A DNA stretch of 41,296 nt from Bryobacteraceae bacterium (GTDB lineage: Bacteria; Acidobacteriota; Terriglobia; Bryobacterales; Bryobacteraceae), in the NCBI GenBank assembly GCA_030038565.1, contig JASHSS010000397.1, positions 1 through 41,296 of the forward strand, written 5' to 3'. The notes under the pieces are model-generated. The model was not told where the DNA came from and searched no databases. It saw only the letters and a program-made list of their open reading frames with translations. The position numbers were made by a program, and so were the translations under genes. Of the stretch, positions 1 through 7,168 are shown in pieces (the stretch's first letter is position 1; every line of letters starts with the position of its first letter).

Positions 1-1
1 G

Positions 2-217
2 TTACGCAGTGGCGGAAGTTACTTTTCCCAGAACGACCTGCGCATGCACTTCGGCCTCGACCAGGCCGCTAAAGTGGATAAGATCGAAATCCGCTGGCTC
101 AGCGGGCAGGTGGATGAGTTGAAGGACCTGGAAGTCAATAAGCTGTACGTCATCCAGGAAGGCGGCAAAATCCTCAAGGCGGAAACGCTCCAACCCGCTC
201 GAAAGCGGACCCTGTGA
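2..217 (+). CDS. ASPIC/UnbV domain protein, C-terminal fragment
   Basis: This is the last 71 codons of a gene that begins before the window, read from position 2 to a TGA at 215-217. The peptide contains GGSYFSQNDLRMHFGL and then KVDKIEIRWLSG, which is the typical end of the ASPIC/UnbV domain (the C-terminal module of CRTAC1-like FG-GAP beta-propeller proteins). These proteins are normally exported and are very numerous in Acidobacteriota, often near TonB-dependent receptors and TPR proteins, as here. The tail after the domain is short and basic (QPARKRTL). The N-terminal signal peptide and propeller lie outside the window, so nothing can be said about them. The identification rests on the motif alone but that motif is distinctive. 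The specific function is unknown. Confidence 0.8.
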   Translation, partial: LRSGGSYFSQNDLRMHFGLDQAAKVDKIEIRWLSGQVDELKDLEVNKLYVIQEGGKILKAETLQPARKRTL

Positions 218-234
218 ACGTCATTTCGGCAGGA

Positions 235-260
235 GGTGGGGCAGGCCTTCAGCCTGCCCA
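235..260. repeat. Palindromic GGTGGGGCAGGC-type intergenic element, copy 1
   Basis: A perfect 8-bp stem, GGGCAGGC at 239-246 and GCCTGCCC at 252-259, encloses a 5-nt loop (CTTCA). It is preceded by GGTG. The same core recurs at 12645-12672, 17101-17121, 31844-31862 and 31911-31931, mostly between genes. This marks it as a dispersed REP-like family rather than a local terminator. It lies just after the ASPIC/UnbV stop codon. Confidence 0.7.
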
Positions 261-280
261 TGCCGCTTTCCGCAACCTGC

Positions 281-497
281 TAGGTCTCCGACTGCATGAT
301 TCGCTCTCTAGCGGTCGCGGCTCCGTTCCGATGTTGAGCCGCGCGCGTAAGCAAGCAAACGAGCGAAATCATGCGGTCGCAGACCTAAGCCTTCAAACGG
401 TTCTTTCGCTTGCTGACGCGGCGCCCCCTGGGCCCGGCTCGGAACCAGAACCGAGCCGCGGCCGCGAAGGAGCCAATCATGCGCTCAGAGGCCTGGC
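281..497. repeat. Nested, duplicated palindromic element (REP/MITE-like block)
   Basis: The arms 281-306 and 361-387 are inverted repeats that match over about 26 nt with two mismatches and one extra base. They enclose a second inner hairpin (CGCGGCTC at 317-324, GAGCCGCG at 336-343). A second, diverged copy in opposite orientation fills about 399-478; its inner hairpin is CGGCTCGG/CCGAGCCG at 435-442 and 449-456. The sequence after this second copy (474-497) again resembles 366-390. Together they look like a head-to-head pair of one mobile palindromic unit. A reading frame happens to stay open through the block, but its composition is that of a structured repeat rather than protein. Confidence 0.7.
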
Positions 498-930
498 AGT
501 TCTGGCGCTTGCCCTGTGGCTGCCCGCGCTCCCCATGGCGGCGGCCGAAGGTCGATGTCCCTGGCTGAACGCCGCCACCGCGGCCGGGGTGTTGGGCGGC
601 GCGGTCGAAGTCACCGTGGCCCCCAGGAGTTGTGAATTTGCGCGCCAGGCTGGCGGGCGGGAAACCACCCTGCGCATCGAAGTCACCCCCGCCGCCGCAT
701 CGCACGACAGTTGCCAATCGGGCGCCGGGCAATTGAAAGGCATCGGCAATCAGGCCGCCCTGTGCAGCTATCAGGGCAAGCCGGGTTGGACGGCCGAGCA
801 GGTTGTCGGCACCGTGCGCGATCAGGCCTTCCTCGTGCGCATCTCCACCAACGACCGCTCCGCGACCCGCTCGACGCTGCGCGAAAAGGTCTGCGGCATC
901 GCGGAACAAGTCGCCGGTATTTTGTTTTGA
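331..930 (+). CDS. Small secreted protein of unknown function (start uncertain)
   Basis: I do not recognise the family. The frame ends at TGA 928-930. The convincing part begins with a hydrophobic signal-like segment (LAVLALALWLPALPMAAA, about 490-545) followed by a roughly 125-residue mature domain starting EGRCPWLNAATAAGVLGG. That domain has four cysteines (CPW, SCEF, DSCQS, LCSYQ) plus a later VCGIAEQ, which suggests an exported, possibly disulfide-bonded domain. The frame is open back to GTG 214, but the upstream part runs through palindromic repeats. No ATG, GTG or TTG exists in frame between ATG 331 and the signal segment. ATG 479, which has AAGGAG just upstream, is out of frame. Either the repeat is translated as an odd N-terminus or there is an indel near 479-500. 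It ends 4 nt before the convergent TPR gene. Confidence 0.5.
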   Translation: MLSRARKQANERNHAVADLSLQTVLSLADAAPPGPGSEPEPSRGREGANHALRGLAVLALALWLPALPMAAAEGRCPWLNAATAAGVLGGAVEVTVAPRSCEFARQAGGRETTLRIEVTPAAASHDSCQSGAGQLKGIGNQAALCSYQGKPGWTAEQVVGTVRDQAFLVRISTNDRSATRSTLREKVCGIAEQVAGILF

Positions 931-934
931 CCCG

Positions 935-2185
935 CTACTTCTTGATCCCCTGCTGCAACTTCTTCTCTTTCTCCTCCGCTTCGGCTTTGCGCAGCGCGGC
1001 GGCCCTTTGAAAAGCTTCCTCAGCGCCCGCCTGGTCGCCCTTGCGCCGCAGCAGCAGCCCCAGGTTGTTCCACGCGGCGGCATTTTGATCGTCCAGCGCC
1101 ACCGCGCGCCGCAGCGCTTCGATGGCCCCCTCCGCATCGCCCTGGTCCTTCAGTGTATTGCCCAGTTGATACCACGCCTCCATGTACGAGGGCCGCGCAG
1201 CGGCGGCGGCCCGTAATTGGTCGATGGCTTTTGCCGGAACACCCGCGTCGATGTACGTCAGCGCCAGGCTGTAGTGGGCCTCGGCCAGCGACGGCTCAAG
1301 CTGTACCGCCTTCTCCAGTTCGCCCGTGGCGTGCGGAAGGTCGTCGATGGACTTGTAGGCGATACCGAGATCGTAGTGCGCCCCGGCATCCTCGGGGTGC
1401 TCGCCCGTGATCGCCGAGAGCTGTTTTATGGCCGCCTGCATATCTCCCGCCGCGATGTACGCGTAGCCCACATTCACCTGCACTCGCAGGTTATTCGGAT
1501 CGTGCTCCAGGATGCGCCGGAATTCCTTCAAACCGCCCGCCGGATCTCCGGATCGCACCAGTGCATTGCCGTAGTTATTGCGTACCGCGTCGTTCTTCGG
1601 GTCGAGCTCCACGGCATGCCGGAAGGCGTCGCGCGCTTCCGGGAAGCGGTTCTGCCGGGCCAGGGCGCCGGCCAGCGTTTCCCACACCGCCGCATTGGCG
1701 GGCATCCGCGCGGCCACCGGCGCCAGTTCGCGGGCCGCTTCCGGGTAATGCCCGGTGTCGTTGTAAGCCTGTCCGAGGCGCAAACGGAAGTCCGCATTTC
1801 CGGGCGCCAGATCCACCGCCTTGCGCAAAGCCTGCACAGCCGGATCGGGCTGCCGCACCAGCCACAGCGCCGCGCCCAGGTGATACCATGCCTGCGCCAT
1901 CTTCGGATCCAGTTCCGTCGCGCGCCGGAGGTAAGGAACGGCCTCCGCGGTGCGGTTGGTGGCCGCCAGCAAAAAGCCGGTCTCGTCCTGGTAGGCGGCC
2001 GATTGCGGAACCATTTGGGCCAGCTTCCGATATGCTTCCAGCGCGCCGTTCGCGTCGCGCGCAGCCAGCTTTTGCCGCGCCGCCACATCCAGTTCCTGCA
2101 CGCCCGCCGGCCCCTGCCCGGCCACCCGGAAAGCGGCCAGCCAGGCGCTCCAAACCAGCACCACAGTCGCGCGCGAACGTGCCAA
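935..2185 (-). CDS. Exported tetratricopeptide-repeat protein
   Basis: A 416-residue protein with an N-terminal signal-like segment (VVLVWSAWLAAFRVAGQ), followed by about ten tandem TPR units. The recurring signature is WYHLGAAL, AVQLEPSLAEAHYSLALTY, YMEAWYQLGNTL, AAAWNNLGLLLRRKG, and the protein ends in a lysine-rich helix (EEKEKKLQQGIKK). TPR arrays form superhelical protein-binding scaffolds; an exported one would act in the periplasm or at the outer membrane. The start is TTG 2185, preceded by AAGGGG; no ATG is available near the signal peptide. It is head-to-head with a clear paralogue at 2221-3447 that has the same architecture and the same basic tail, so the two probably arose by inverted duplication. 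The binding partner is unknown. Confidence 0.85.
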   Translation of the reverse strand: MARSRATVVLVWSAWLAAFRVAGQGPAGVQELDVAARQKLAARDANGALEAYRKLAQMVPQSAAYQDETGFLLAATNRTAEAVPYLRRATELDPKMAQAWYHLGAALWLVRQPDPAVQALRKAVDLAPGNADFRLRLGQAYNDTGHYPEAARELAPVAARMPANAAVWETLAGALARQNRFPEARDAFRHAVELDPKNDAVRNNYGNALVRSGDPAGGLKEFRRILEHDPNNLRVQVNVGYAYIAAGDMQAAIKQLSAITGEHPEDAGAHYDLGIAYKSIDDLPHATGELEKAVQLEPSLAEAHYSLALTYIDAGVPAKAIDQLRAAAAARPSYMEAWYQLGNTLKDQGDAEGAIEALRRAVALDDQNAAAWNNLGLLLRRKGDQAGAEEAFQRAAALRKAEAEEKEKKLQQGIKK

Positions 2186-2204
2186 GACAGCCCCTTACCG
2201 TCCC

Positions 2205-2212
2205 AGTATAAT
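2205..2212. promoter_or_regulatory. Overlapping bidirectional -10 boxes for the two TPR genes
   Basis: The octamer AGTATAAT reads TATAAT on the plus strand (2207-2212) and TATACT on the minus strand (2210 to 2205). The plus-strand box ends 8 nt before GTG 2221, which predicts an essentially leaderless message. AAGACA, 17 bp upstream, is a possible -35. The minus-strand box is 19 nt from TTG 2185, giving a short leader with AAGGGG. The whole intergenic gap is only 35 bp. Confidence 0.6.
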
Positions 2213-2220
2213 GGAGCCAG

Positions 2221-3447
2221 GTGAGGCTGCTGGCGCTACTCCTCGCATTCTGGTCGATCTCTCACGCCCAGGATCCGCTGGCCGATCTGGAGTCCCGCGG
2301 CGCGGCCCTGAAGGCGCAAGGCGATGCCGCCGGCGCTCTGGCGGCTTATCAACAGGCGGCCGCCTTGGATCCCAAGTCGGCGCGCCTCGCCGATGAAGTT
2401 GGTTTTCTCCTCGCGGTCCTCAATCGCCGCGACGAAGCCATCCAGAACTTTCGGAAGGCCCTCGACTTAGACCCGAAGTACGCGCCCGCCGAGTACCATT
2501 TGGGCGTCGCGTATTGGCTGGCGCAGGATCCCGCGCGCGGCATTCCGCATTTGCAAAATGCCGCCGCTCTCGAACCCGGCAACTTCGATTACCAGGACGG
2601 CATCGGCGAGGCCCTCAAATCGCAGGAACAATATGCCGATGCCCTGCCGCATCTCCGCGCTGCCGCAGCGCTCGATGCCAAGCGATGGAACGTCTGGAAT
2701 TCTCTCGGCATGGCTTCGCAGAAAACCGGCGACCTGGCCGCCGCCGTAGATGCTTACCAGCACGCGGTGGATTTGAATCCCGCCGATCCCGATGCGCGCA
2801 ATAACCTCGCCATGGCGCTGGTGAATACGCGCCGCGCCGATGAAGGCATCGCCCAGTTCCTCAAGATCCTCCAGGCCGATCCGTCTTACAATATGGCTCG
2901 CGTCAACCTGGGCACGGCCTACCTGCGCAAGGGCGATTTCTCGAGCGCCGAGGAACAACTCCGCGAGGCCATCCGCCGCGAACCCTCGCTCGCCGGCGCG
3001 CACTATGACCTTGGCCTCGCGCTCAAGAGTGAGGACGACATCGAGGGCGCCAAGGTGGAGTTGCAGCGGTCCCTCGAATTGGACCCCACTCTCTCGGAGG
3101 CGCACTACACCCTCGGCATCGCCTTCTGGCAAACCGGCGCGTTCGACGACGCAGCCAGGGAGATGCGGGCGGCCATCGATCTGCGCCCTGATTACGGAGA
3201 AGCCTGGTTCATGCTGGGAACGGCGCTGAAGCAGAAAGGCGACCTCGCGGGCGCGGAGACTGCCCTCCGGTCCGCCATCCGTTACCGCCCCGACGACCCC
3301 GGCCCCTACAACACCCTCGGTCAGCTTCTCCGGCAAAAGGGTGACATCGACGGCAGCAAGGCCGCCTTTGCCAAAGGCGAGCAGGTGAAGGAAGCCAAGG
3401 AAGCCGAGCTCGGCAAAATGCTCCAGAAAAAAGAAGTCGATAAGTAG
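2221..3447 (+). CDS. Exported tetratricopeptide-repeat protein (paralogue of 935-2185)
   Basis: A 408-residue protein that starts at GTG 2221 with a compact signal peptide (MRLLALLLAFWSISHAQ). About ten TPR units follow from residue 20 to about 390: YAPAEYHLGVAYW, RWNVWNSLGMASQKTG, YNMARVNLGTAYLRKG, LSEAHYTLGIAFWQTG, DPGPYNTLGQLLRQKG. It ends in the basic tail KEAELGKMLQKKEVDK. It matches its divergent neighbour in length, repeat number and tail. The start is supported by TATAAT at 2207-2212, only 8 nt upstream, and by the signal peptide beginning right at the GTG. The likely role is a periplasmic or outer-membrane-facing protein scaffold. No enzymatic domain is visible. Confidence 0.87.
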   Translation: MRLLALLLAFWSISHAQDPLADLESRGAALKAQGDAAGALAAYQQAAALDPKSARLADEVGFLLAVLNRRDEAIQNFRKALDLDPKYAPAEYHLGVAYWLAQDPARGIPHLQNAAALEPGNFDYQDGIGEALKSQEQYADALPHLRAAAALDAKRWNVWNSLGMASQKTGDLAAAVDAYQHAVDLNPADPDARNNLAMALVNTRRADEGIAQFLKILQADPSYNMARVNLGTAYLRKGDFSSAEEQLREAIRREPSLAGAHYDLGLALKSEDDIEGAKVELQRSLELDPTLSEAHYTLGIAFWQTGAFDDAAREMRAAIDLRPDYGEAWFMLGTALKQKGDLAGAETALRSAIRYRPDDPGPYNTLGQLLRQKGDIDGSKAAFAKGEQVKEAKEAELGKMLQKKEVDK

Positions 3448-3493
3448 GAAGCCCGCCTGTCTCCATTCGGTTCGCTCAGCCCGAATTCGAGCC

Positions 3494-3528
3494 GCGACTC
3501 ACCGCCGATCCCGCGAGTCCGGAGTCGC
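3494..3528. terminator. Possible bidirectional terminator hairpin between convergent genes
   Basis: GCGACTC (3494-3500) and GAGTCGC (3522-3528) form a 7-bp stem with a 21-nt loop, in the 160-bp gap between the convergent genes ending at 3447 and 3608. There is no T-tract on either strand. Apart from this dyad the gap shows nothing recognisable. Confidence 0.3.
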
Positions 3529-3607
3529 AGCCCGGCTTCCCAACCCCTAGCCCCACCAGCACCGCGCGCCGTGATGTTGCGGAGCGGACTTCGCATTCGG
3601 CGTCTCC

Positions 3608-5521
3608 CTACCGTTCCTGCCTGCCCCGCAGCGCTGCCAGATTCTGCCTGGCCGTCTCCAGTTTCGGGTCGAGGCTGACGGCGGTCTCGAACTCCGTCAG
3701 CGCTTCCTGTGTGCGCCCCAGTCGCGCCAGCACCGCGCCCAGATCGTTGTGCAGTTCCGCATCGTTGCGCCGGAATTCCAACGACTGCCGGAAGTGTGCG
3801 GCCGCCTCTTCCAATTTGCCCGCGCCGGCGCTCTCATCGCCCCACAGCCGCAGCACTTCGCCCAAATGCTGGCGCGCGCCGGCATCGCCAGGATCCTCCG
3901 TCAGCACTTTGCGGAACTCCGCCGCGGCCGGCTCCCACTGCTGCTCCATCGCCAGCGCATTGGCCAGGTTGTACCGCGCGTTGGTATAGCGCGGATTAGC
4001 GCCCAGCGCGCGCTCGAACAATCCCGCGGCTTCGTTCACATTTCCGGCCGGAAGCAGCGCCGCTCCCAGCGCGTTCAAAGCAACCGGAGAATCCGGCCGC
4101 GCCGCGATGGCGCCGCGCAAATACCTCACCGCGCCAGCCTGGTCCCCGCGCGCCAGCATCAGCGCGCCCAGGTTGAACTGCGCCGTGAACTCGCCGGGAT
4201 ATTTCTCTATCCGGTGCCGCATCAAAGCTTCCTGTAGCTCCATCCGCCGGTCCGCCGCGCCGCGCGGCAAAACTTGGAGCCACAGGTGCGCCATCTCGTC
4301 TGTGGCTTGATTCCCGCCGCGCACGCGCTGCGGGGGCTGATGGGGGTTCCGCGGATTGGCCGCCGAATTGTCGTAGTGGTAGCGCATCGATACCACCGTG
4401 CCCTTGGGCAAAAACACCGGCGCCTTGTAGCGATACACCGCCTGCCAGTTGGGATCCCAATCCGGGATGCGCACCAACCATCGGCGCGCCCCCGAAGGTA
4501 GTGTGGCATAGCCTTCCAATAGGTGGCCCAGGTAGTGCGCGTGCGGATAGACCGCCAGAACGTCCAGGTCCATCGGCGCCACAAAGTCGTCGCCCACGGC
4601 GAAGTCCGCATCGCCCGCCGGGATGTCCAGTGCGCCATCCCGTTCGAGTTGCACCAGCATGGGGAATTTCGTGCCGGGGCGATCGGTGAAGTAAAGCCCG
4701 ATGGACGGCTGCACCAATTCCGGCTTCCCCGTTGGCTGCATGTGCACATTCAGCACGAGGTCGGTGCCCGATTCAGCGCGCCACGCCATGCCGTCCGGCT
4801 CGACCCACGGCGTGCCACCCGGCTTCCAAAACAGAAAGTGGCTGTCGGGATCGAAGGTGTCCGACTCGATACTCAGGTCCATGCCCGGGAATCCCGCGCC
4901 GGGTGTCTTCTCCTGGATGCTGGCCGAGCGGCTGCGATCGATCAGCACATTGGCATGATGCACCGCGCGCGGGTTACCCGGCCGGATCTCGATGGCCTTC
5001 ACCCACCGCGGGCCCGCCATCTTTAGCGGCAGCACGAAATTCCAGTATTCGTCCGGTCCCGAGGCTTGCAGGCGGTAAGCAGCCGGCGCCTCCAGCACCA
5101 GGTCCGGCTGCCCGAGTTGCCAACCCGGGACGAACTTCGGAGCCGGCGGAGCATCGGCGGGCGATCCCGCGGGCGCGCCTTCCTTCACCCACTGCTCGAT
5201 GGTACGGATCTGCTCGTCGGTCAGCCGGCGCTGTTCTTGAAACTCGCCGTGACCCGCTTCGGGCAGCCACGGCGGCATATAGCGCCTCTTGGTGACCGCC
5301 ACAATCTGCGCGCCGCGTTTGCTTACGTCCGTATAAGTGAGCAGAGGGAAGGGTCCCGGCTCGCCGGGACGATGGCAGGGCGCGCACGACTGATACACGA
5401 TCGGAGCGATGTGCTTGTAGAAGGTGATCCCGCCGCCATCCGCGGGCAGCGCGCAGCGGGCCAGCGCCAGCGCCAGGGCCGGCACGAGCGACAACGATTT
5501 GCCCCGGATGGCCGCCGGCAT
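3608..5521 (-). CDS. Cytochrome c / type II copper monooxygenase-like / TPR fusion protein
   Basis: A 637-residue exported protein with three parts. A signal peptide is followed by a cytochrome c domain with haem motif CAPCH (residues 46-50) and a candidate axial Met82 in RRYMPPW. Residues about 130-420 have the fold signature of peptidylglycine/dopamine beta-monooxygenases. All expected copper ligands are visible: His188-His189 (AVHHANV) and His260 (NVHMQPTG) for the first copper, and His327 and His329 (YPHAHYLG) and Met410 (ATDEM) for the second. From about 430 to the end there are TPR units. Eukaryotic relatives hydroxylate substrates using O2 and ascorbate; here the fused cytochrome could supply electrons, which is inference. 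The start is ATG 5521, with GTG 5524 just before it, 7 nt downstream of the stop of the seven-haem cytochrome gene, so the two are almost certainly co-transcribed. The substrate is unknown. Confidence 0.85.
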   Translation of the reverse strand: MPAAIRGKSLSLVPALALALARCALPADGGGITFYKHIAPIVYQSCAPCHRPGEPGPFPLLTYTDVSKRGAQIVAVTKRRYMPPWLPEAGHGEFQEQRRLTDEQIRTIEQWVKEGAPAGSPADAPPAPKFVPGWQLGQPDLVLEAPAAYRLQASGPDEYWNFVLPLKMAGPRWVKAIEIRPGNPRAVHHANVLIDRSRSASIQEKTPGAGFPGMDLSIESDTFDPDSHFLFWKPGGTPWVEPDGMAWRAESGTDLVLNVHMQPTGKPELVQPSIGLYFTDRPGTKFPMLVQLERDGALDIPAGDADFAVGDDFVAPMDLDVLAVYPHAHYLGHLLEGYATLPSGARRWLVRIPDWDPNWQAVYRYKAPVFLPKGTVVSMRYHYDNSAANPRNPHQPPQRVRGGNQATDEMAHLWLQVLPRGAADRRMELQEALMRHRIEKYPGEFTAQFNLGALMLARGDQAGAVRYLRGAIAARPDSPVALNALGAALLPAGNVNEAAGLFERALGANPRYTNARYNLANALAMEQQWEPAAAEFRKVLTEDPGDAGARQHLGEVLRLWGDESAGAGKLEEAAAHFRQSLEFRRNDAELHNDLGAVLARLGRTQEALTEFETAVSLDPKLETARQNLAALRGRQER

Positions 5522-5528
5522 CACACCA

Positions 5529-7106
5529 TTATCGCAGTCCCGGAAGGCCAGGTTCCGACCGCAGCCGGATGTTCTGGGGCATGAAGCGCAGATACTCCTG
5601 AATCACGCGGCGGCTTGCCGCTTCCTGCCCGGCCTTGCCGTAGAGCTGCGCTAATTCCAGGTACGGGTCCGGCTGCGATGGGTCGAGTGCAATCGCGCGC
5701 CGCAACTCGTTCACCGCCTCGCCAATCTGCCCGGAGCGGTCCAGCGCGGCCCCCAGGCAGTAGGCGTACCGCGCGTTGGCCGGCTGCTCAGCCGCGGCGC
5801 GGGCAAAGAGCCGCGTGGCCAGGGAAAGCTGGCCCTGCTGCACCAGCACGGAGGCCAGGTCCGCCTCCACGGGTGGATCCTGCCGCTGGTCCGCCGGTAA
5901 CTCCGAGAGGATCTCATACGACTGGCGCAAGGCCGAAGCGGAATGCGTGTTGGCCGCCAGTTCGAAATACGCCAAACCCAGGTCCCGGCGGATCAGCCCC
6001 GGATCCGGCTCGCGCCACGCCTTCAGAATGGTCTCCGTGCCGGATAATTCGTTTTGCTGAGCGCGCGGAACGCGTGGAATGCTGTGGTCCGTAACAGCGG
6101 AGTGCGCGACGTTCGTGGGACGCAGCCGCGGCATGTGGCAGCTCACGCATTCGTCCGCCGCCGGATGACCCTTCGCCGCGAAAAGACCGCCATGGCAGGA
6201 GAGGCACGCGGCCTTCACCGCCTGCGCCCGGTTCGGCTCCGTGGCATGCGGATTGTGGCACGTGCCGCACCACAACCGGCCGCCGCTTTGCCTGGCGCAT
6301 TGGCTGCGGGCCAGCAATTCGCTCTGGCTCACCGCCCGCAGCGTGCCGTCGGGAGCGGTGGGTAAGTAGGTGACGAACACGCTTTGGGCTTCTTTACCCG
6401 CGTGAAAATCCCACCAATCGCGTCCGGGGTTCAGAATCCGGACCGTCCCTTCCAGGTGGCATTGTTCGCAGACGCTGTCGCGGCGTTTCGGGGGTAACTT
6501 AGCCGGGTTTAGAATCGAGCCGGCGACCGGGTTCTTCAGGTGCGCGTCATGCGGCCCGTGGCAGCGGTCGCAAGAGATCGCCGTAAACGGCGGATCGGCG
6601 AACTGGTTGCCGGTCCCGGCGACGAAGTTCACCGAGCCTGTGTGGCAGAAGAGACAGCCGCTGGAAATCTGGTGCGTGAAATCCAGGTTCGTCTCCGTCT
6701 CGTAGCCCGGTGTCAGGTCCCAGTTCTTGGTTTGCGTGTAATAAGAAGCCGGGGATTGATACAGGTATGAACCAATCCGGACCATGTAACTGTATCCGAC
6801 GATTCCCGCCCCCACGGAATAAGCCACCGGATACTGGGCAATAACTCCACGCCGCTCCAACACATGCTCGACGGCCGATCCGCGGAGGCGGATCGTAACC
6901 GTGCTGCCCGACAGTTTGTGTGCGATGCGGCCTTCAGCAAACACGGACGGCAGCCCGACGGATCGGCCCATTGGAGATCGATCGAAAGCCGCAGCCTCAG
7001 AAGGATGGCAGCGGGCGCAGGGTTCCGTAGCACTGCCCTCGACAAAACAAAGCGGCAGCAGCCCCGGGACCATAAGCCACCGGAGCCACTGCCGCCCGAA
7101 ACCCAT
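5529..7106 (-). CDS. Seven-haem cytochrome c with C-terminal TPR repeats
   Basis: A 525-residue exported protein. A signal peptide (WLMVPGLLPLCFVEGSA) leads into a multihaem region with seven CxxCH motifs: CARCH, CLFCH, CDRCH, CEQCH, CGTCH, CLSCH and CVSCH. The third and fifth are followed by GPH or NPH, as in doubled-CXXCH and cytochrome c554-like families. Residues about 370-525 are TPR units (ARYAYCLGAALDRSGQ, QPDPYLELAQLYGKAG). Multihaem c cytochromes move electrons in the periplasm; some reduce or oxidise nitrogen compounds, but no substrate can be assigned here. I chose ATG 7106 (Met7 of the longest frame) because TACAAT at 7113-7118 lies inside the extra codons, 6 nt upstream, where a -10 box of a leaderless gene would be. 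It is the first gene of a two-gene unit with the copper monooxygenase fusion. Confidence 0.88.
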   Translation of the reverse strand: MGFGRQWLRWLMVPGLLPLCFVEGSATEPCARCHPSEAAAFDRSPMGRSVGLPSVFAEGRIAHKLSGSTVTIRLRGSAVEHVLERRGVIAQYPVAYSVGAGIVGYSYMVRIGSYLYQSPASYYTQTKNWDLTPGYETETNLDFTHQISSGCLFCHTGSVNFVAGTGNQFADPPFTAISCDRCHGPHDAHLKNPVAGSILNPAKLPPKRRDSVCEQCHLEGTVRILNPGRDWWDFHAGKEAQSVFVTYLPTAPDGTLRAVSQSELLARSQCARQSGGRLWCGTCHNPHATEPNRAQAVKAACLSCHGGLFAAKGHPAADECVSCHMPRLRPTNVAHSAVTDHSIPRVPRAQQNELSGTETILKAWREPDPGLIRRDLGLAYFELAANTHSASALRQSYEILSELPADQRQDPPVEADLASVLVQQGQLSLATRLFARAAAEQPANARYAYCLGAALDRSGQIGEAVNELRRAIALDPSQPDPYLELAQLYGKAGQEAASRRVIQEYLRFMPQNIRLRSEPGLPGLR

Positions 7107-7112
7107 GAGCCA

Positions 7113-7118
7113 ATTGTA
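7113..7118 (-). promoter_or_regulatory. -10 box (TACAAT) for the seven-haem cytochrome gene
   Basis: TACAAT on the minus strand lies 6 nt before ATG 7106, so transcription should begin at or next to the start codon. No Shine-Dalgarno sequence precedes this ATG. No good -35 hexamer is seen. Confidence 0.5.
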
Positions 7119-7132
7119 ATGCACGCGTTCAC

Positions 7133-7161
7133 GGCAAGGACCGGGACCGCCGGTCCTTGCC
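7133..7161 (-). terminator. Strong hairpin after the TonB receptor gene
   Basis: GGCAAGGACCGG (7133-7144) and CCGGTCCTTGCC (7150-7161) form a perfect 12-bp stem with a 5-nt loop. It begins 7 nt past the receptor stop codon and just upstream of the next promoter. There is no T-run after it, so it is either a U-tract-less terminator or an mRNA 3'-end stabiliser. Confidence 0.6.
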
Positions 7162-7168
7162 CCGCGAG

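Noticed and set aside
5528-5533. GATAAT on the minus strand just before the copper monooxygenase start, as another leaderless promoter
   Set aside because: It contains the TAA stop of the upstream cytochrome gene and arises from that codon context. The two genes are 7 nt apart and more simply co-transcribed.
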